From NCBI GenBank assembly GCA_036280655.1, contig DASUQI010000046.1:1-13882 (forward strand): a stretch of DNA of 13,882 nt, given 5' to 3'. This document shows, one piece after another, positions 1 through 6,515 of this stretch. The position numbers and the translations under genes were made by a program. Below the pieces are notes generated by a model. It did no database searches and was not told where the DNA came from. It worked only from the letters and a program-made list of their open reading frames with translations. How positions within the stretch are numbered: position 1 is the first letter of the stretch; every line of letters starts with the position of its first letter. The stretch comes from DASSJM01 sp036280655 (GTDB taxonomy: Bacteria; Actinomycetota; UBA4738; HRBIN12).

Positions 1-321
1 GTGCGCCTCTGCCCATCGCTCGACGGCGAGGTCGACGTTCACGAACCCGATGTCGCGCCGGATCATCCAGACGAACACGCCCACCAGCGCGCCCGCGACG
101 ACGATGCCCAGGAGAGCAACGGTGAGCGCGAGCCCGGTGGCCGTCGCGGGATCCAACCGCGAACGGAGGAAGCGGCGGACGCTCCGACGCCTCCCGAGGT
201 GCTGTCCGATCGACTGGGTGGCGCTGAGCGCCGGGTCGGCCTGGGGCCAGTGCCGGACGAGGAAGAACCCGGCGACACCGGCCGCGGTCGTCACCGCGAC
301 CAAGGTCACGAGTGGCAGCAC
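1..321 (-). CDS. PAP2-family phosphatase, N-terminal part (runs off the window)
   Basis: The minus strand is open from a GTG at 321 to base 1, giving the first 107 residues; the C-terminal catalytic part lies outside. A clear ribosome binding site (GGAGG on the minus strand, 333-329) sits 7 nt before the GTG, which decides the start. Visible are a hydrophobic N-terminal segment (about residues 2-22), a basic stretch (about 43-56), the block LDPATATGLALT (56-67) opening a second membrane segment (about 62-86), and then DLAVERWAEAH. The LDPATATGLALT block followed by a membrane helix and a D-x-x-V-x-x-W-type segment is the usual N-terminus of one actinobacterial PAP2 phosphatase group, from which I infer a membrane lipid-phosphate phosphatase. 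No catalytic motif is in view. The gene is divergent from a second PAP2 gene across 70 bp. Confidence 0.7.
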   Translation of the reverse strand, partial: MLPLVTLVAVTTAAGVAGFFLVRHWPQADPALSATQSIGQHLGRRRSVRRFLRSRLDPATATGLALTVALLGIVVAGALVGVFVWMIRRDIGFVNVDLAVERWAEAH

Positions 322-391
322 GGGTGGTCCTCCATGTCCATATCGGTCGACGGAGGTTTCCCCGACCCCGTTCGATGGGAAACACCCTGCG
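322..391. promoter_or_regulatory. Divergent control region between two PAP2 genes
   Basis: Seventy bases separate the two divergent PAP2-type starts, so the promoters of both transcription units should lie here or reach into the genes. The only firm element is the GGAGG (complement of 329-333) serving the minus-strand gene. I see no convincing -35/-10 pair and no palindrome. The plus-strand ATG at 392 has no good Shine-Dalgarno. Confidence 0.4.
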
Positions 392-1198
392 ATGGAAGGG
401 ACCCTGTTCGAGACGGAGCCGGGGCGACTGCCGCATCGCCTCGCCCGCCGTTCGCGGACGCATCGTCCGCTCGTCGCCGGCGCCGCGGTGGCCGCGTTCG
501 GCTACTTCGTCATGACGGCGGTCCTCGTCAGCATCGGCCTGATCCTGACGAAGCTGCTCCTGGAGGGAGCGGTCGGACGATGGGACGCCGCGGCCGACCG
601 GTGGTTCTTCCGGGCTCGAACGCCGACGTTGAACACGCTGACCGAGTGGGGATCGTTGCTCGGCGACACGCTCACGGTGATCGGCGTGGCGGCCGTCGTC
701 GTGGTCGTCCTTGCGATCGGGCGACACTGGGCGCACATCGCGTTCCTCGTGACGGCCCTCGTGCTCGAGGTGACCTCCTTCGTGACGACCACCTTCGTGA
801 TCGATCGTGAGCGACCAACGGTGCCGCACCTGGAGCCGGGGCCTCCCACGTCGAGCTTCCCGTCGGGTCACGCGGCGGCGTCGATCGTGCTGTACGCCGG
901 GATCGCGATCATCACGACGTCGTTGGTCCGCAACCGCCTCGTCCGCGCGGTCGTCTGGATCGTCGCGGTCGTGGTGCCCCTCGCCGTCCTGCTCTCGCGC
1001 CTGTACGCCGGGATGCACCATCCGACCGACATGATCGGCAGCGTGGTCGGGGCCCTGGGGTGTCTGGCGTTCGCGCTCCTCGCGACCAGGACCGGCGTCG
1101 CGGTGCACGAGGCGAACGAGACCGTGGAGACGCGGGCCGCCGCGGGCGCATCGCCGGCCGCGAGCGGCGACGCTGCCGGCGTTCGGGTGGCCCCGTGA
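392..1198 (+). CDS. PAP2 (type 2 phosphatidic acid phosphatase) family membrane phosphatase
   Basis: This 268-residue membrane protein carries the PAP2 signature. R141-P142 ends motif 1, PSGH is at 157-160 (H160 the general acid), and S202-R203, H209 (the phosphohistidine nucleophile) and D213 form motif 3. Membrane helices lie near 27-57, 92-110, 112-133, 162-178, 184-202 and 213-231, and the C-terminus is an Ala-rich tail. The family removes phosphate from phosphatidic acid, undecaprenyl pyrophosphate or related lipids, usually at the outer membrane face. The lysine normally seven residues before the motif 1 Arg is Thr134 here. The start is the ATG at 392: upstream codons in this frame are arginine/proline-rich antisense to the divergent gene. 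It heads an operon, its stop overlapping the next start by 4 bp. The substrate cannot be told from sequence. Confidence 0.9.
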   Translation: MEGTLFETEPGRLPHRLARRSRTHRPLVAGAAVAAFGYFVMTAVLVSIGLILTKLLLEGAVGRWDAAADRWFFRARTPTLNTLTEWGSLLGDTLTVIGVAAVVVVVLAIGRHWAHIAFLVTALVLEVTSFVTTTFVIDRERPTVPHLEPGPPTSSFPSGHAAASIVLYAGIAIITTSLVRNRLVRAVVWIVAVVVPLAVLLSRLYAGMHHPTDMIGSVVGALGCLAFALLATRTGVAVHEANETVETRAAAGASPAASGDAAGVRVAP

Positions 1199-2079
1199 CG
1201 TCCGTCGGCGTGATCGCCCACGCGGGCAAGCGGCTCGGCGGTGGCCTGTCGGAGCTTCGGAGGGCGCTGTCCAGGTACGGCATCGACGACCCTCCCTGGC
1301 GAGAGGTCCCGAAGAGCAAGCACGTTCCCGCGCAGGTGGAGAACCTCGCCGACCAAGGGGTCGACCTACTGTTCGTGTGGGGCGGCGACGGGACCGTTCA
1401 GAAAGCGATCGACGCGCTCGCCGGGCGTCCGGTGACGCTCGCGGTCCTGCCCGCGGGCACGGCCAACCTGTTCGCGAGGAACCTAGGGTTGCCGGACGAC
1501 CTCCAGGCCTGCGTCCGGATCGGGCTCCACGGTCCTCGGCGCGAGATCGATGTCGGCAAGATCAACGGAGAGCACTTCGGCGTCATGGCCGGGGCCGGGC
1601 TCGACGCGCTGATGATCCGCGACTCCGACGGCCTCAAGGATGCGGTCGGACGGCTCGCGTACGTGTGGACCGGGGTGAAGAACGTTCGGCTCGAGCCGAT
1701 CCCCATGAAGATCGACGTCGACGGCGCGCCGTGGTTCCGGGACGCCGCGACGTGCGTCCTCGTGGGGAACGTCGGCGACGTCCTCGGCGGGTTGTCCGTG
1801 TTCCCCGACGCCCGGCCGGACGACGGCCGACTGCAGATCGGCGTGGTGACGGCGGACGGCGCGATGGACTGGGCCCGAACGCTGGGCCGGGCGATCAGCG
1901 GTGACGTGGCGGCATCCCCGTTCGTGCGGACGACGAGCGGAACCTCCTTCGAGGTGCGCATGAAGAAGGGAGTGCCCTACGAGCTCGACGGGGGCGACCG
2001 AAAGGCGAAGAAGAGGCTGCGTATCAAGGTGAAGCCCGCTGCGATCACGGTCTGCGTTCCCGAGGAGGCTGCGGCATGA
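1195..2079 (+). CDS. Diacylglycerol kinase catalytic-domain lipid kinase
   Basis: This 294-residue soluble protein begins at a GTG that overlaps the PAP2 stop (GTGA). The N-terminal nucleotide-binding half has the hallmark GGDGT loop (63-67, in FVWGGDGTVQKAIDAL) and LPAGTANLFARNLGLP (85-100). The C-terminal half has PDDGRLQIGVV (208-218) and the closing strand region YELDGGDRKAKKRLRIKV (262-279). This is the DAGK/YegS/sphingosine-kinase-like fold, which transfers ATP phosphate to diacylglycerol or a similar lipid. Length matches bacterial DgkB/YegS-type enzymes. The stop overlaps the next start (ATGA), so the operon looks translationally coupled. A kinase beside a phosphatidate-type phosphatase suggests control of a diacylglycerol/phosphatidate pool, but the substrate is inferred. 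Confidence 0.9.
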   Translation: MTSVGVIAHAGKRLGGGLSELRRALSRYGIDDPPWREVPKSKHVPAQVENLADQGVDLLFVWGGDGTVQKAIDALAGRPVTLAVLPAGTANLFARNLGLPDDLQACVRIGLHGPRREIDVGKINGEHFGVMAGAGLDALMIRDSDGLKDAVGRLAYVWTGVKNVRLEPIPMKIDVDGAPWFRDAATCVLVGNVGDVLGGLSVFPDARPDDGRLQIGVVTADGAMDWARTLGRAISGDVAASPFVRTTSGTSFEVRMKKGVPYELDGGDRKAKKRLRIKVKPAAITVCVPEEAAA

Positions 2080-3047
2080 GCACGGCGAACCCCGTCCCCG
2101 AGACCTGGAACCTGACCGGTTCCGACGCCAAGGAGCTCATCGAGCGAACGGGGTTCCGGCACCTGGTTCGAGACGCGTTCCAGCGATTCCGCGCGTCCGA
2201 CGGCTTCAGCCACGCGCGTTCGATGGCCTTCGCGACCGCGTTGATCCTCGTGCAGGGACTCATCGCGCTCGTCGGACTCGCGAGCGCGATCGGTGAGGGG
2301 CGCATCAGCGACGCGATCGTCGGGATGGTTCGGGACGTCTTCCCCGGGCCGGCCGGCGTCGTCCTCACCGATGCCGTGAAGCAGGCGCACGAGGCCGGGG
2401 CGCAGCACCGCTCGCTCGCGCTGACGCTCGGCACGATCGGCGCGATCATCACCGGGACGACGCTGCTGGGTCAGATCGAGCGCGCGATGAACCGGATCTA
2501 CGGGATCGAGGAGGATCGACCGACGCTCCGGAAGTACGGCCGGGCGTTCCTGCTGACGATCAGCGCCGGGCTCCTCGCCGCCGCGGCATTCGTCGCGATG
2601 ACCCTCGGCCGCGGCCTCGGGGCGGCGTTCGAGGGACAGGCCGCTCGCGACGTCTGGAGCGTCGTCCGGTGGCCGCTGGCGTTCGGTCTCTTGACCGGAG
2701 CCACCGCCTGCATCTTCCGGTGGAGCCCGCGCCGCCACCAGCCGGGCTGGTCCTGGCTGTCGATCGGTGCGCTGCTGTCGGTCACCCTGGTCCTGATCGT
2801 ATCGCTCGTGTTGAGCGCGATCATCGAGCTCGGTTCCACCCTCGGCGAGACGTACGGGCCGCTGGCGGGGTTCGTGGCGCTGCTCCTGTGGACGCTGCTG
2901 ACCTCGATCGCCCTCCTCTACGGCGTCGCACTCGCGGCCCAGCTCGAATCCGTTCGCGCGGGCGTGCCGGCCCCCAAGCGCGCCGCGGCGACCGACGCGG
3001 AGGCGCCGAAGGCCGAGCCGACCTCCCCCGTCCCGGCCACCTCGTGA
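2076..3047 (+). CDS. YihY/virulence factor BrkB family membrane protein
   Basis: This 323-residue polytopic membrane protein starts at the ATG within ATGA shared with the lipid kinase stop. After a roughly 45-residue cytoplasmic N-terminus there are about six membrane segments (near 49-72, 113-135, 157-178, 198-215, 227-252, 262-290), then a hydrophilic Ala/Pro-rich tail. The pattern GTTLLGQIERAMNRIYGIEEDRP (about 127-149) after the second helix, and the Y-G-P-L-A-G-F-V-A-L-L-L-W block (260-272) opening the last helix, are typical of YihY/BrkB proteins. The biochemical role of this family is not settled; some members are reported as transporters or linked to cell-envelope integrity. Its place between a lipid kinase and a phospholipase-D-like enzyme points to an envelope or lipid role, which is inference. 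Confidence 0.88.
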   Translation: MSTANPVPETWNLTGSDAKELIERTGFRHLVRDAFQRFRASDGFSHARSMAFATALILVQGLIALVGLASAIGEGRISDAIVGMVRDVFPGPAGVVLTDAVKQAHEAGAQHRSLALTLGTIGAIITGTTLLGQIERAMNRIYGIEEDRPTLRKYGRAFLLTISAGLLAAAAFVAMTLGRGLGAAFEGQAARDVWSVVRWPLAFGLLTGATACIFRWSPRRHQPGWSWLSIGALLSVTLVLIVSLVLSAIIELGSTLGETYGPLAGFVALLLWTLLTSIALLYGVALAAQLESVRAGVPAPKRAAATDAEAPKAEPTSPVPATS

Positions 3048-3051
3048 CGTC

Positions 3052-4248
3052 GTGAGCGCGACCCTACGTGGGTCCGAGCAGCGGTCGTCGTCCGATCGGC
3101 TCGACGAGTTCCGTCGCGCGCTCGAAGGGATGATCGGGGTCCCGGCGACCGAGGGCAACCGGGTCGACGTGCTCACGAACGGCGACCGGATCTTCCCGGC
3201 GATGCTCGAGGCGATCACCGATGCGGAGCACACGATCGACTTCCTCACGTTCGTGTACTGGCGCGGCGAGATCGGTACCCGGTTCGCCGAGGCGCTGTCC
3301 GAGCGGGCTCGTTCGGATGTCCGGGTCCGCGTCCTGCTCGACTCGTGGGGCGCGCACGGCCTCGATCGGGACCTCATCGAGATGATGGAGGACGCGGGGG
3401 TTCGGGTCCGCTGGTTCCGTCCCCTGCACCGGCTGCAGCCGACGAAGGTCAATCACCGGACCCACCGGAAGGTCCTGATCTGCGACGAGGCGACGGGCTT
3501 CACCGGCGGGGTGGGCATCGCCGACGAGTGGAAGGGCGACGCGCGTGACGAGACGGAGTGGCGCGACACCCACTTTCGCGTCCGCGGTCCCGCCGTCGAC
3601 GGTCTCCGGGCCGCGTTCCTCGACAACTGGATCGAGACGGATCCCGAACTGTTCGATCCGCGCGTGGACCGGTTCCCGGACCAGCCGAAGCCGGGCCACG
3701 CCGTGATCCAGTGCGTCCGGGGGGCTTCGGAGATGGGCGCGAGCGACCTGTCCACCCTTCTCGTAGCGCTCCTCCAGCTCGCGCGAGAGCGCATCCGGAT
3801 CACGACGGCGTACTTCGTGCCCGACGAGGACCTGGCCGACCGTATCTGCGCCGCGGCCGACCGAGGGGTGTCGGTCGAGATCTTGCTGCCGGGTCCGCAC
3901 GGCGACAAGCGGTTCGTGCAGATCGCCGGTCAATCCGTCTACGAACGGCTCCTCGAGCACGGGGTCCGGATCTGGCACTTCCAGCCCTCGATGCTGCACG
4001 CGAAGGTCATGACCGTGGACGGCCAGGTCGCGAGCCTCGGGTCGGCGAACTTCAACGCGCGCTCGACCGAGCTCGACGAGGAGATCAACCTGGTGGTCCT
4101 CGATCCGAGCCTCGTGCAGGACCTCGACGCCCAGTTCGACGAGGACGTCCGGCGAAGCGAGGAGATCGCGCCCGGACGCTGGAAGGATCGCTCGGTCGCA
4201 CGACGGGCGATCGAGGGACTGACGAAGCCGCTCCGACGCAAGATGTGA
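3052..4248 (+). CDS. Phospholipase D / cardiolipin synthase-like protein
   Basis: This 398-residue protein has two HKD motifs, the defining pair of the phospholipase D superfamily. The first is H138-R-K-V-L-I-C-D145, followed by TGGVGIADEW; the second is H316-A-K-V-M-T-V-D323, followed by GSANFNARSTELDEEINLVV. The two histidines act on a phosphodiester through a phosphohistidine intermediate; in cardiolipin synthases this joins two phosphatidyl groups. Unlike classical ClsA there are no N-terminal membrane helices, as in ClsB-type or soluble actinobacterial members. The start is a GTG at 3052, four bases after the BrkB stop, with no Shine-Dalgarno, so expression probably depends on coupling. 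It is the last gene of the operon. Cardiolipin synthesis is likely but phospholipase activity is possible. Confidence 0.88.
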   Translation: MSATLRGSEQRSSSDRLDEFRRALEGMIGVPATEGNRVDVLTNGDRIFPAMLEAITDAEHTIDFLTFVYWRGEIGTRFAEALSERARSDVRVRVLLDSWGAHGLDRDLIEMMEDAGVRVRWFRPLHRLQPTKVNHRTHRKVLICDEATGFTGGVGIADEWKGDARDETEWRDTHFRVRGPAVDGLRAAFLDNWIETDPELFDPRVDRFPDQPKPGHAVIQCVRGASEMGASDLSTLLVALLQLARERIRITTAYFVPDEDLADRICAAADRGVSVEILLPGPHGDKRFVQIAGQSVYERLLEHGVRIWHFQPSMLHAKVMTVDGQVASLGSANFNARSTELDEEINLVVLDPSLVQDLDAQFDEDVRRSEEIAPGRWKDRSVARRAIEGLTKPLRRKM

Positions 4249-4251
4249 GCG

Positions 4252-4268
4252 CCCGCCGGCGCCGCGGG
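4252..4268. terminator. Possible bidirectional terminator hairpin
   Basis: CCCGC (4252-4256) and GCGGG (4264-4268) can pair around a 7-base loop in the 21-bp gap between the convergent PLD-like and DUF1801 genes. The stem is only 5 bp and no T-run follows on either strand, so this is a weak call. Confidence 0.25.
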
Positions 4269-4269
4269 A

Positions 4270-4632
4270 TCACTTCCGTCGCGAGGTGGCCTCCGCCAGT
4301 CGGGTTCGGACGACCTTCTTGACGAGCGTGACAGGGAACCGCTCGCCGTAGTCGAAGCTGATCGTCCCCTTGCCCGTCACGCGCTCGCCGAGCTGCTTCC
4401 GGTGCGCGTCGATCGCCTTCGGGCTCATCGGGAAGAAGCTGTAGTGGTCCTTGAACGCCATGTAGCCGACGAATCCCTTCCCGCCGATCAGGAACCCGGG
4501 CATGCTGTAGGTGATCCCCTCCTCGGCCTCGGGGGCCGCCGACGCGATCGTCTCGCGCAGCTTCTGGAGCGGCTTGCGCTGCTCCGGTGGCAGGGAATCG
4601 AAGTACGACTCGACGCTCTTCGGCTTCTCCAT
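4270..4632 (-). CDS. DUF1801 (YdhG/frataxin-like fold) domain protein
   Basis: This 120-residue single-domain protein matches the DUF1801 pattern: Y-F-D-S-L-P-P-E-Q-R (9-18), an amphipathic helix, EAEEGITYSMPGF (35-47), then GFVGYMAFKDHYSFFPMSP (53-71) and a conserved basic C-terminal helix (VKKVVRTRLAE). The fold resembles frataxin-type iron-binding proteins such as Bacillus YdhG, but no reaction is established for most members. The ATG at 4632 has GAGGT a few bases upstream on the minus strand. It lies 49 bp downstream of the DedA gene on the same strand and could be co-transcribed with it. Length is normal for the family. Confidence 0.88.
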   Translation of the reverse strand: MEKPKSVESYFDSLPPEQRKPLQKLRETIASAAPEAEEGITYSMPGFLIGGKGFVGYMAFKDHYSFFPMSPKAIDAHRKQLGERVTGKGTISFDYGERFPVTLVKKVVRTRLAEATSRRK

Positions 4633-4681
4633 GGGGACCTCGCGGCCGCTCGTGGGCCCGCCATCATGGCACGGTCACGGC

Positions 4682-5302
4682 TCAGCGAGCCGCTCGCACC
4701 CGCTTCCAGACGATCCGGCCGGCGATCGCGAGGGCGATCGCCGCGAGCACGGCCCACCCGAACGTGGAGACGATGCGGTCGAGCGTCTCGACGTGGTCGC
4801 CGACGAGCGTGCCGAGCAGCACCAGCGCGGTCGCCCACACCAGGATCGTCGGGACCGCGAAGAGCAGGAACCGGCCGAACGGGATCTCGGCGGTGCCGGC
4901 CGCGAACGGAAACGTGCCACCGGCCCCGGTCGCGAACCGGCCGATGACGATCGCCTTGCCCGAGTTCCTCCGGAGCGCCTCGGCGGCCTTGTCGACCCTC
5001 GGACGCAGGCGGTTGGAGAACGGGAGGCGATCGATGATCGACTGCCCGAAGCGGCGTCCGAGCCAGTACCCCGTGATCTCGCCGGCCGTCGTCCCCAGTA
5101 CCGCGAGCCCGACGACGACCGGGAACGACAGCTCGCCGCGGCTCACGTAGACGCCGGCCATCGCGAGGATCACGTCCCCCGGGACGACGACCCCGAGCAG
5201 GAGCCCCGACTCGAGGAACATCGCGCCGGCCACGAGCGCGTAGCCCGCGGTGTCGTAGGCGGGCTCGAGCCACTCGATCACCGTTTCGACGAATGCCTGC
5301 AC
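4682..5302 (-). CDS. DedA family membrane protein
   Basis: This 206-residue polytopic membrane protein carries DedA/SNARE-associated hallmarks: FLESGLLLGVVVPGD (29-43), GTTAGEITGYWLGRRFG (70-86), GRF (121-123) and AGTAEIPFGRF (135-145), with a long C-terminal hydrophobic region. DedA proteins help move phospholipids or undecaprenyl phosphate across the membrane and support envelope and proton-motive-force homeostasis. E31 and D43 match the essential acidic pair of E. coli YqjA in spacing, and R122 matches its first essential arginine. The second arginine, six residues on, is Gly128, and the nearby family proline is Thr125. I chose the GTG at 5302, which has AAGG 8 nt upstream. An in-frame TTG at 5335 would add 11 residues but has no ribosome binding site. 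Confidence 0.87.
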   Translation of the reverse strand: MQAFVETVIEWLEPAYDTAGYALVAGAMFLESGLLLGVVVPGDVILAMAGVYVSRGELSFPVVVGLAVLGTTAGEITGYWLGRRFGQSIIDRLPFSNRLRPRVDKAAEALRRNSGKAIVIGRFATGAGGTFPFAAGTAEIPFGRFLLFAVPTILVWATALVLLGTLVGDHVETLDRIVSTFGWAVLAAIALAIAGRIVWKRVRAAR

Positions 5303-5348
5303 GGTCGAGCCTTGCCCGGTGTCAGGCTGGGGCAAACGGAGGGGGGCA

Positions 5349-5365
5349 CTAGGGCAGGTCCCTAG
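5349..5365 (-). terminator. Short hairpin at the lipoprotein gene stop
   Basis: CTAGGG (5349-5354) and CCCTAG (5360-5365) form a perfect 6-bp stem with a 5-base loop. The stem includes the TAG stop of the minus-strand lipoprotein gene and is followed on that strand by a C-run rather than a T-run. It may attenuate transcription before the DedA gene; this is a weak call. Confidence 0.28.
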
Positions 5366-6000
5366 GCCTCGAACTGCACCGAGGAGAGCACGGGCGTGTC
5401 GAGCGCGTCGTCGTCCGGCAGCTTGGTCTGGAGCAGGAAGACCAGCAGGATCCCGCGCACGTCAAACGCGATCGCCCGCTGGCGCCACGGGGGTTCGACG
5501 TGCAGGACCCCCGCCTCGAAGCGGAGAAGCCCGGCGCGGCGATCGACCGAGAGCGACATCTCGAAGGCGGGGTGGCCGTCGACCTCGGTCTCGGTGATCG
5601 GGCTCGGGTCGTCGACGATCCTCGCCATCGCCCGGAGCGCGGCTCGAGGGCTCAGCGTCTCGATGTCGATCCTGCCGTCGGGGCCCGGGACCGCGCTCGG
5701 TCGTCCGAACCCGACGACGAGGTCGGTGCCGTTCCAGACGTCGAAGTAGTCGGCGTGGGCGTGCCCCCCCTCCCAGCCCTCCGGCACGACGAACGTGAAC
5801 GCCGGCGCGAACAGCGAGTACGTCGTGACGCCGGGTTCGAGGGGCGCGCTGCCCAGGAACTCGTGGACGGCGTCCGCGTTCGGGCTCGGGGAGGGTGACG
5901 TCGCGGCGGGCGAGGACGCGCCGGGAGGTTGCGGCGTCGGTTCCCCCGCACCTGAACACGCGAAGAGCGTCGCGGCAGCGAACGCCACCACCCGTCTCAC
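5362..6000 (-). CDS. Predicted lipoprotein of unknown function
   Basis: This 212-residue protein starts at a GTG (6000) that overlaps the stop of the MarR gene (GTGA), implying translational coupling. VRRVVAFAAATLFAC is a short lipoprotein signal peptide with the lipobox ending at Cys15. A Pro/Ser/Thr-rich linker (about 16-42) follows, then a soluble domain with FTFVVPEGWEGG, DYFDVWNGTDLVVGFGRP, a helix (RAALRAMARIVDD) and a beta-rich C-terminus (VDGHPAFEMSLSVD, RQRAIAFDVRG, VLSSVQFEA). The alternation of strands and the PEGWE turn resemble small secreted actinobacterial domains, but I do not recognise a named family and give no function. It should be anchored at the outer face of the cytoplasmic membrane. 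Coupling to a MarR regulator suggests both respond to the same stress or ligand. Confidence 0.82.
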   Translation of the reverse strand: MRRVVAFAAATLFACSGAGEPTPQPPGASSPAATSPSPSPNADAVHEFLGSAPLEPGVTTYSLFAPAFTFVVPEGWEGGHAHADYFDVWNGTDLVVGFGRPSAVPGPDGRIDIETLSPRAALRAMARIVDDPSPITETEVDGHPAFEMSLSVDRRAGLLRFEAGVLHVEPPWRQRAIAFDVRGILLVFLLQTKLPDDDALDTPVLSSVQFEA

Positions 6001-6482
6001 GCCCCGACCTCCAGGTCCGCGGCGGTGAGGTCGATGGCGCGCCGGAGGTCCTCGAGCGCGGCGCGCACGGCCGGCAGGCCCGTTTCGAGGCGCTCGGCGA
6101 TGGCGTTCGCCAGCATCCGGATGTGCGGACCCGAGGCCCGCAGCCGCCGGTGTCCGCGCGGCGTGACCTCGATCAGCCTCGACCGCCCATCGGCAGGGTT
6201 CGGGACCCGCCGGACCTCGCGGCGGCCCTCGAGCCGATCCACCTGGTCCGAGGTCGTCATGAACGCCTGTCCGAGCAGGTCGGCGAGCTCGCTCGTGGTC
6301 ATCGGACCGGGCGAGGCGGCCGCCAGCACGGCGAGCAGCGTCCCCGAGGCCCCCCGCCGCCGGAGCTCGTCCTGGACGAGCCGGTCGATCGACTGCCCGA
6401 GCGCCCACAGCTGGACGAGGTCGAGTCGCTCCGTCCTCCTGGGCCGGGTCGGGGATCGCTGTTGGCTGGCGCTCGGACTCAC
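5997..6482 (-). CDS. MarR family transcriptional regulator
   Basis: This 161-residue winged-helix regulator has a variable basic N-terminus (1-18), a dimerisation helix (about 20-42), the helix-turn-helix from MTTSELADLLGQAFMTTSDQVDRLE (61-85) and a wing with P-A-D-G-R-S-R-L-I-E-V-T-P-R-G (96-110), which matches the MarR DxR...LT..G pattern. The C-terminal helix completes the dimer interface. Such proteins usually repress their own operon and release DNA on binding a small aromatic ligand or on oxidation. The GTG start at 6482 lies 15 bases after the HxlR stop. No Shine-Dalgarno is visible, but TATCGT on the minus strand (6497-6492) could be a -10 that starts transcription at or just before the GTG, and it overlaps a perfect palindrome. 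The next gene is a coupled lipoprotein. Confidence 0.88.
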   Translation of the reverse strand: MSPSASQQRSPTRPRRTERLDLVQLWALGQSIDRLVQDELRRRGASGTLLAVLAAASPGPMTTSELADLLGQAFMTTSDQVDRLEGRREVRRVPNPADGRSRLIEVTPRGHRRLRASGPHIRMLANAIAERLETGLPAVRAALEDLRRAIDLTAADLEVGA

Positions 6483-6493
6483 CGTCCGAGGAC

Positions 6494-6515
6494 GATATCA
6501 CGGAACCGTGATATC
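6494..6515. promoter_or_regulatory. Perfect palindrome, candidate MarR operator
   Basis: The arm GATATCACGG (6494-6503) is followed after two bases (AA) by its exact reverse complement (6506-6515). It is an AT-rich 22-bp site in GC-rich DNA, in the size range of MarR operators. It contains the HxlR stop codon (6498-6500), overlaps a possible TATCGT -10 for the MarR gene and lies 11 bp before the MarR start. I infer autoregulation. As RNA it would have a 2-base loop and no U-tract, so a terminator is less likely. Confidence 0.7.

Noticed and set aside
50..391. Extension of the PAP2 frame upstream of the ATG at 392
   Set aside because: These codons are antisense to the truncated PAP2-type gene at 1-321 and encode Arg/Thr/Pro-rich sequence unlike PAP2 N-termini.
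1977..3452. 491-codon minus-strand frame
   Set aside because: It lies antisense to the YihY/BrkB and PLD-like genes, whose protein motifs are clear. Its composition is Arg/Asp/Gln-rich without recognisable domains.
5303..5335. TTG start at 5335 for the DedA gene
   Set aside because: It has only pyrimidine-rich sequence upstream and no ribosome binding site. The GTG at 5302 has AAGG at suitable spacing and gives a normal DedA N-terminus.
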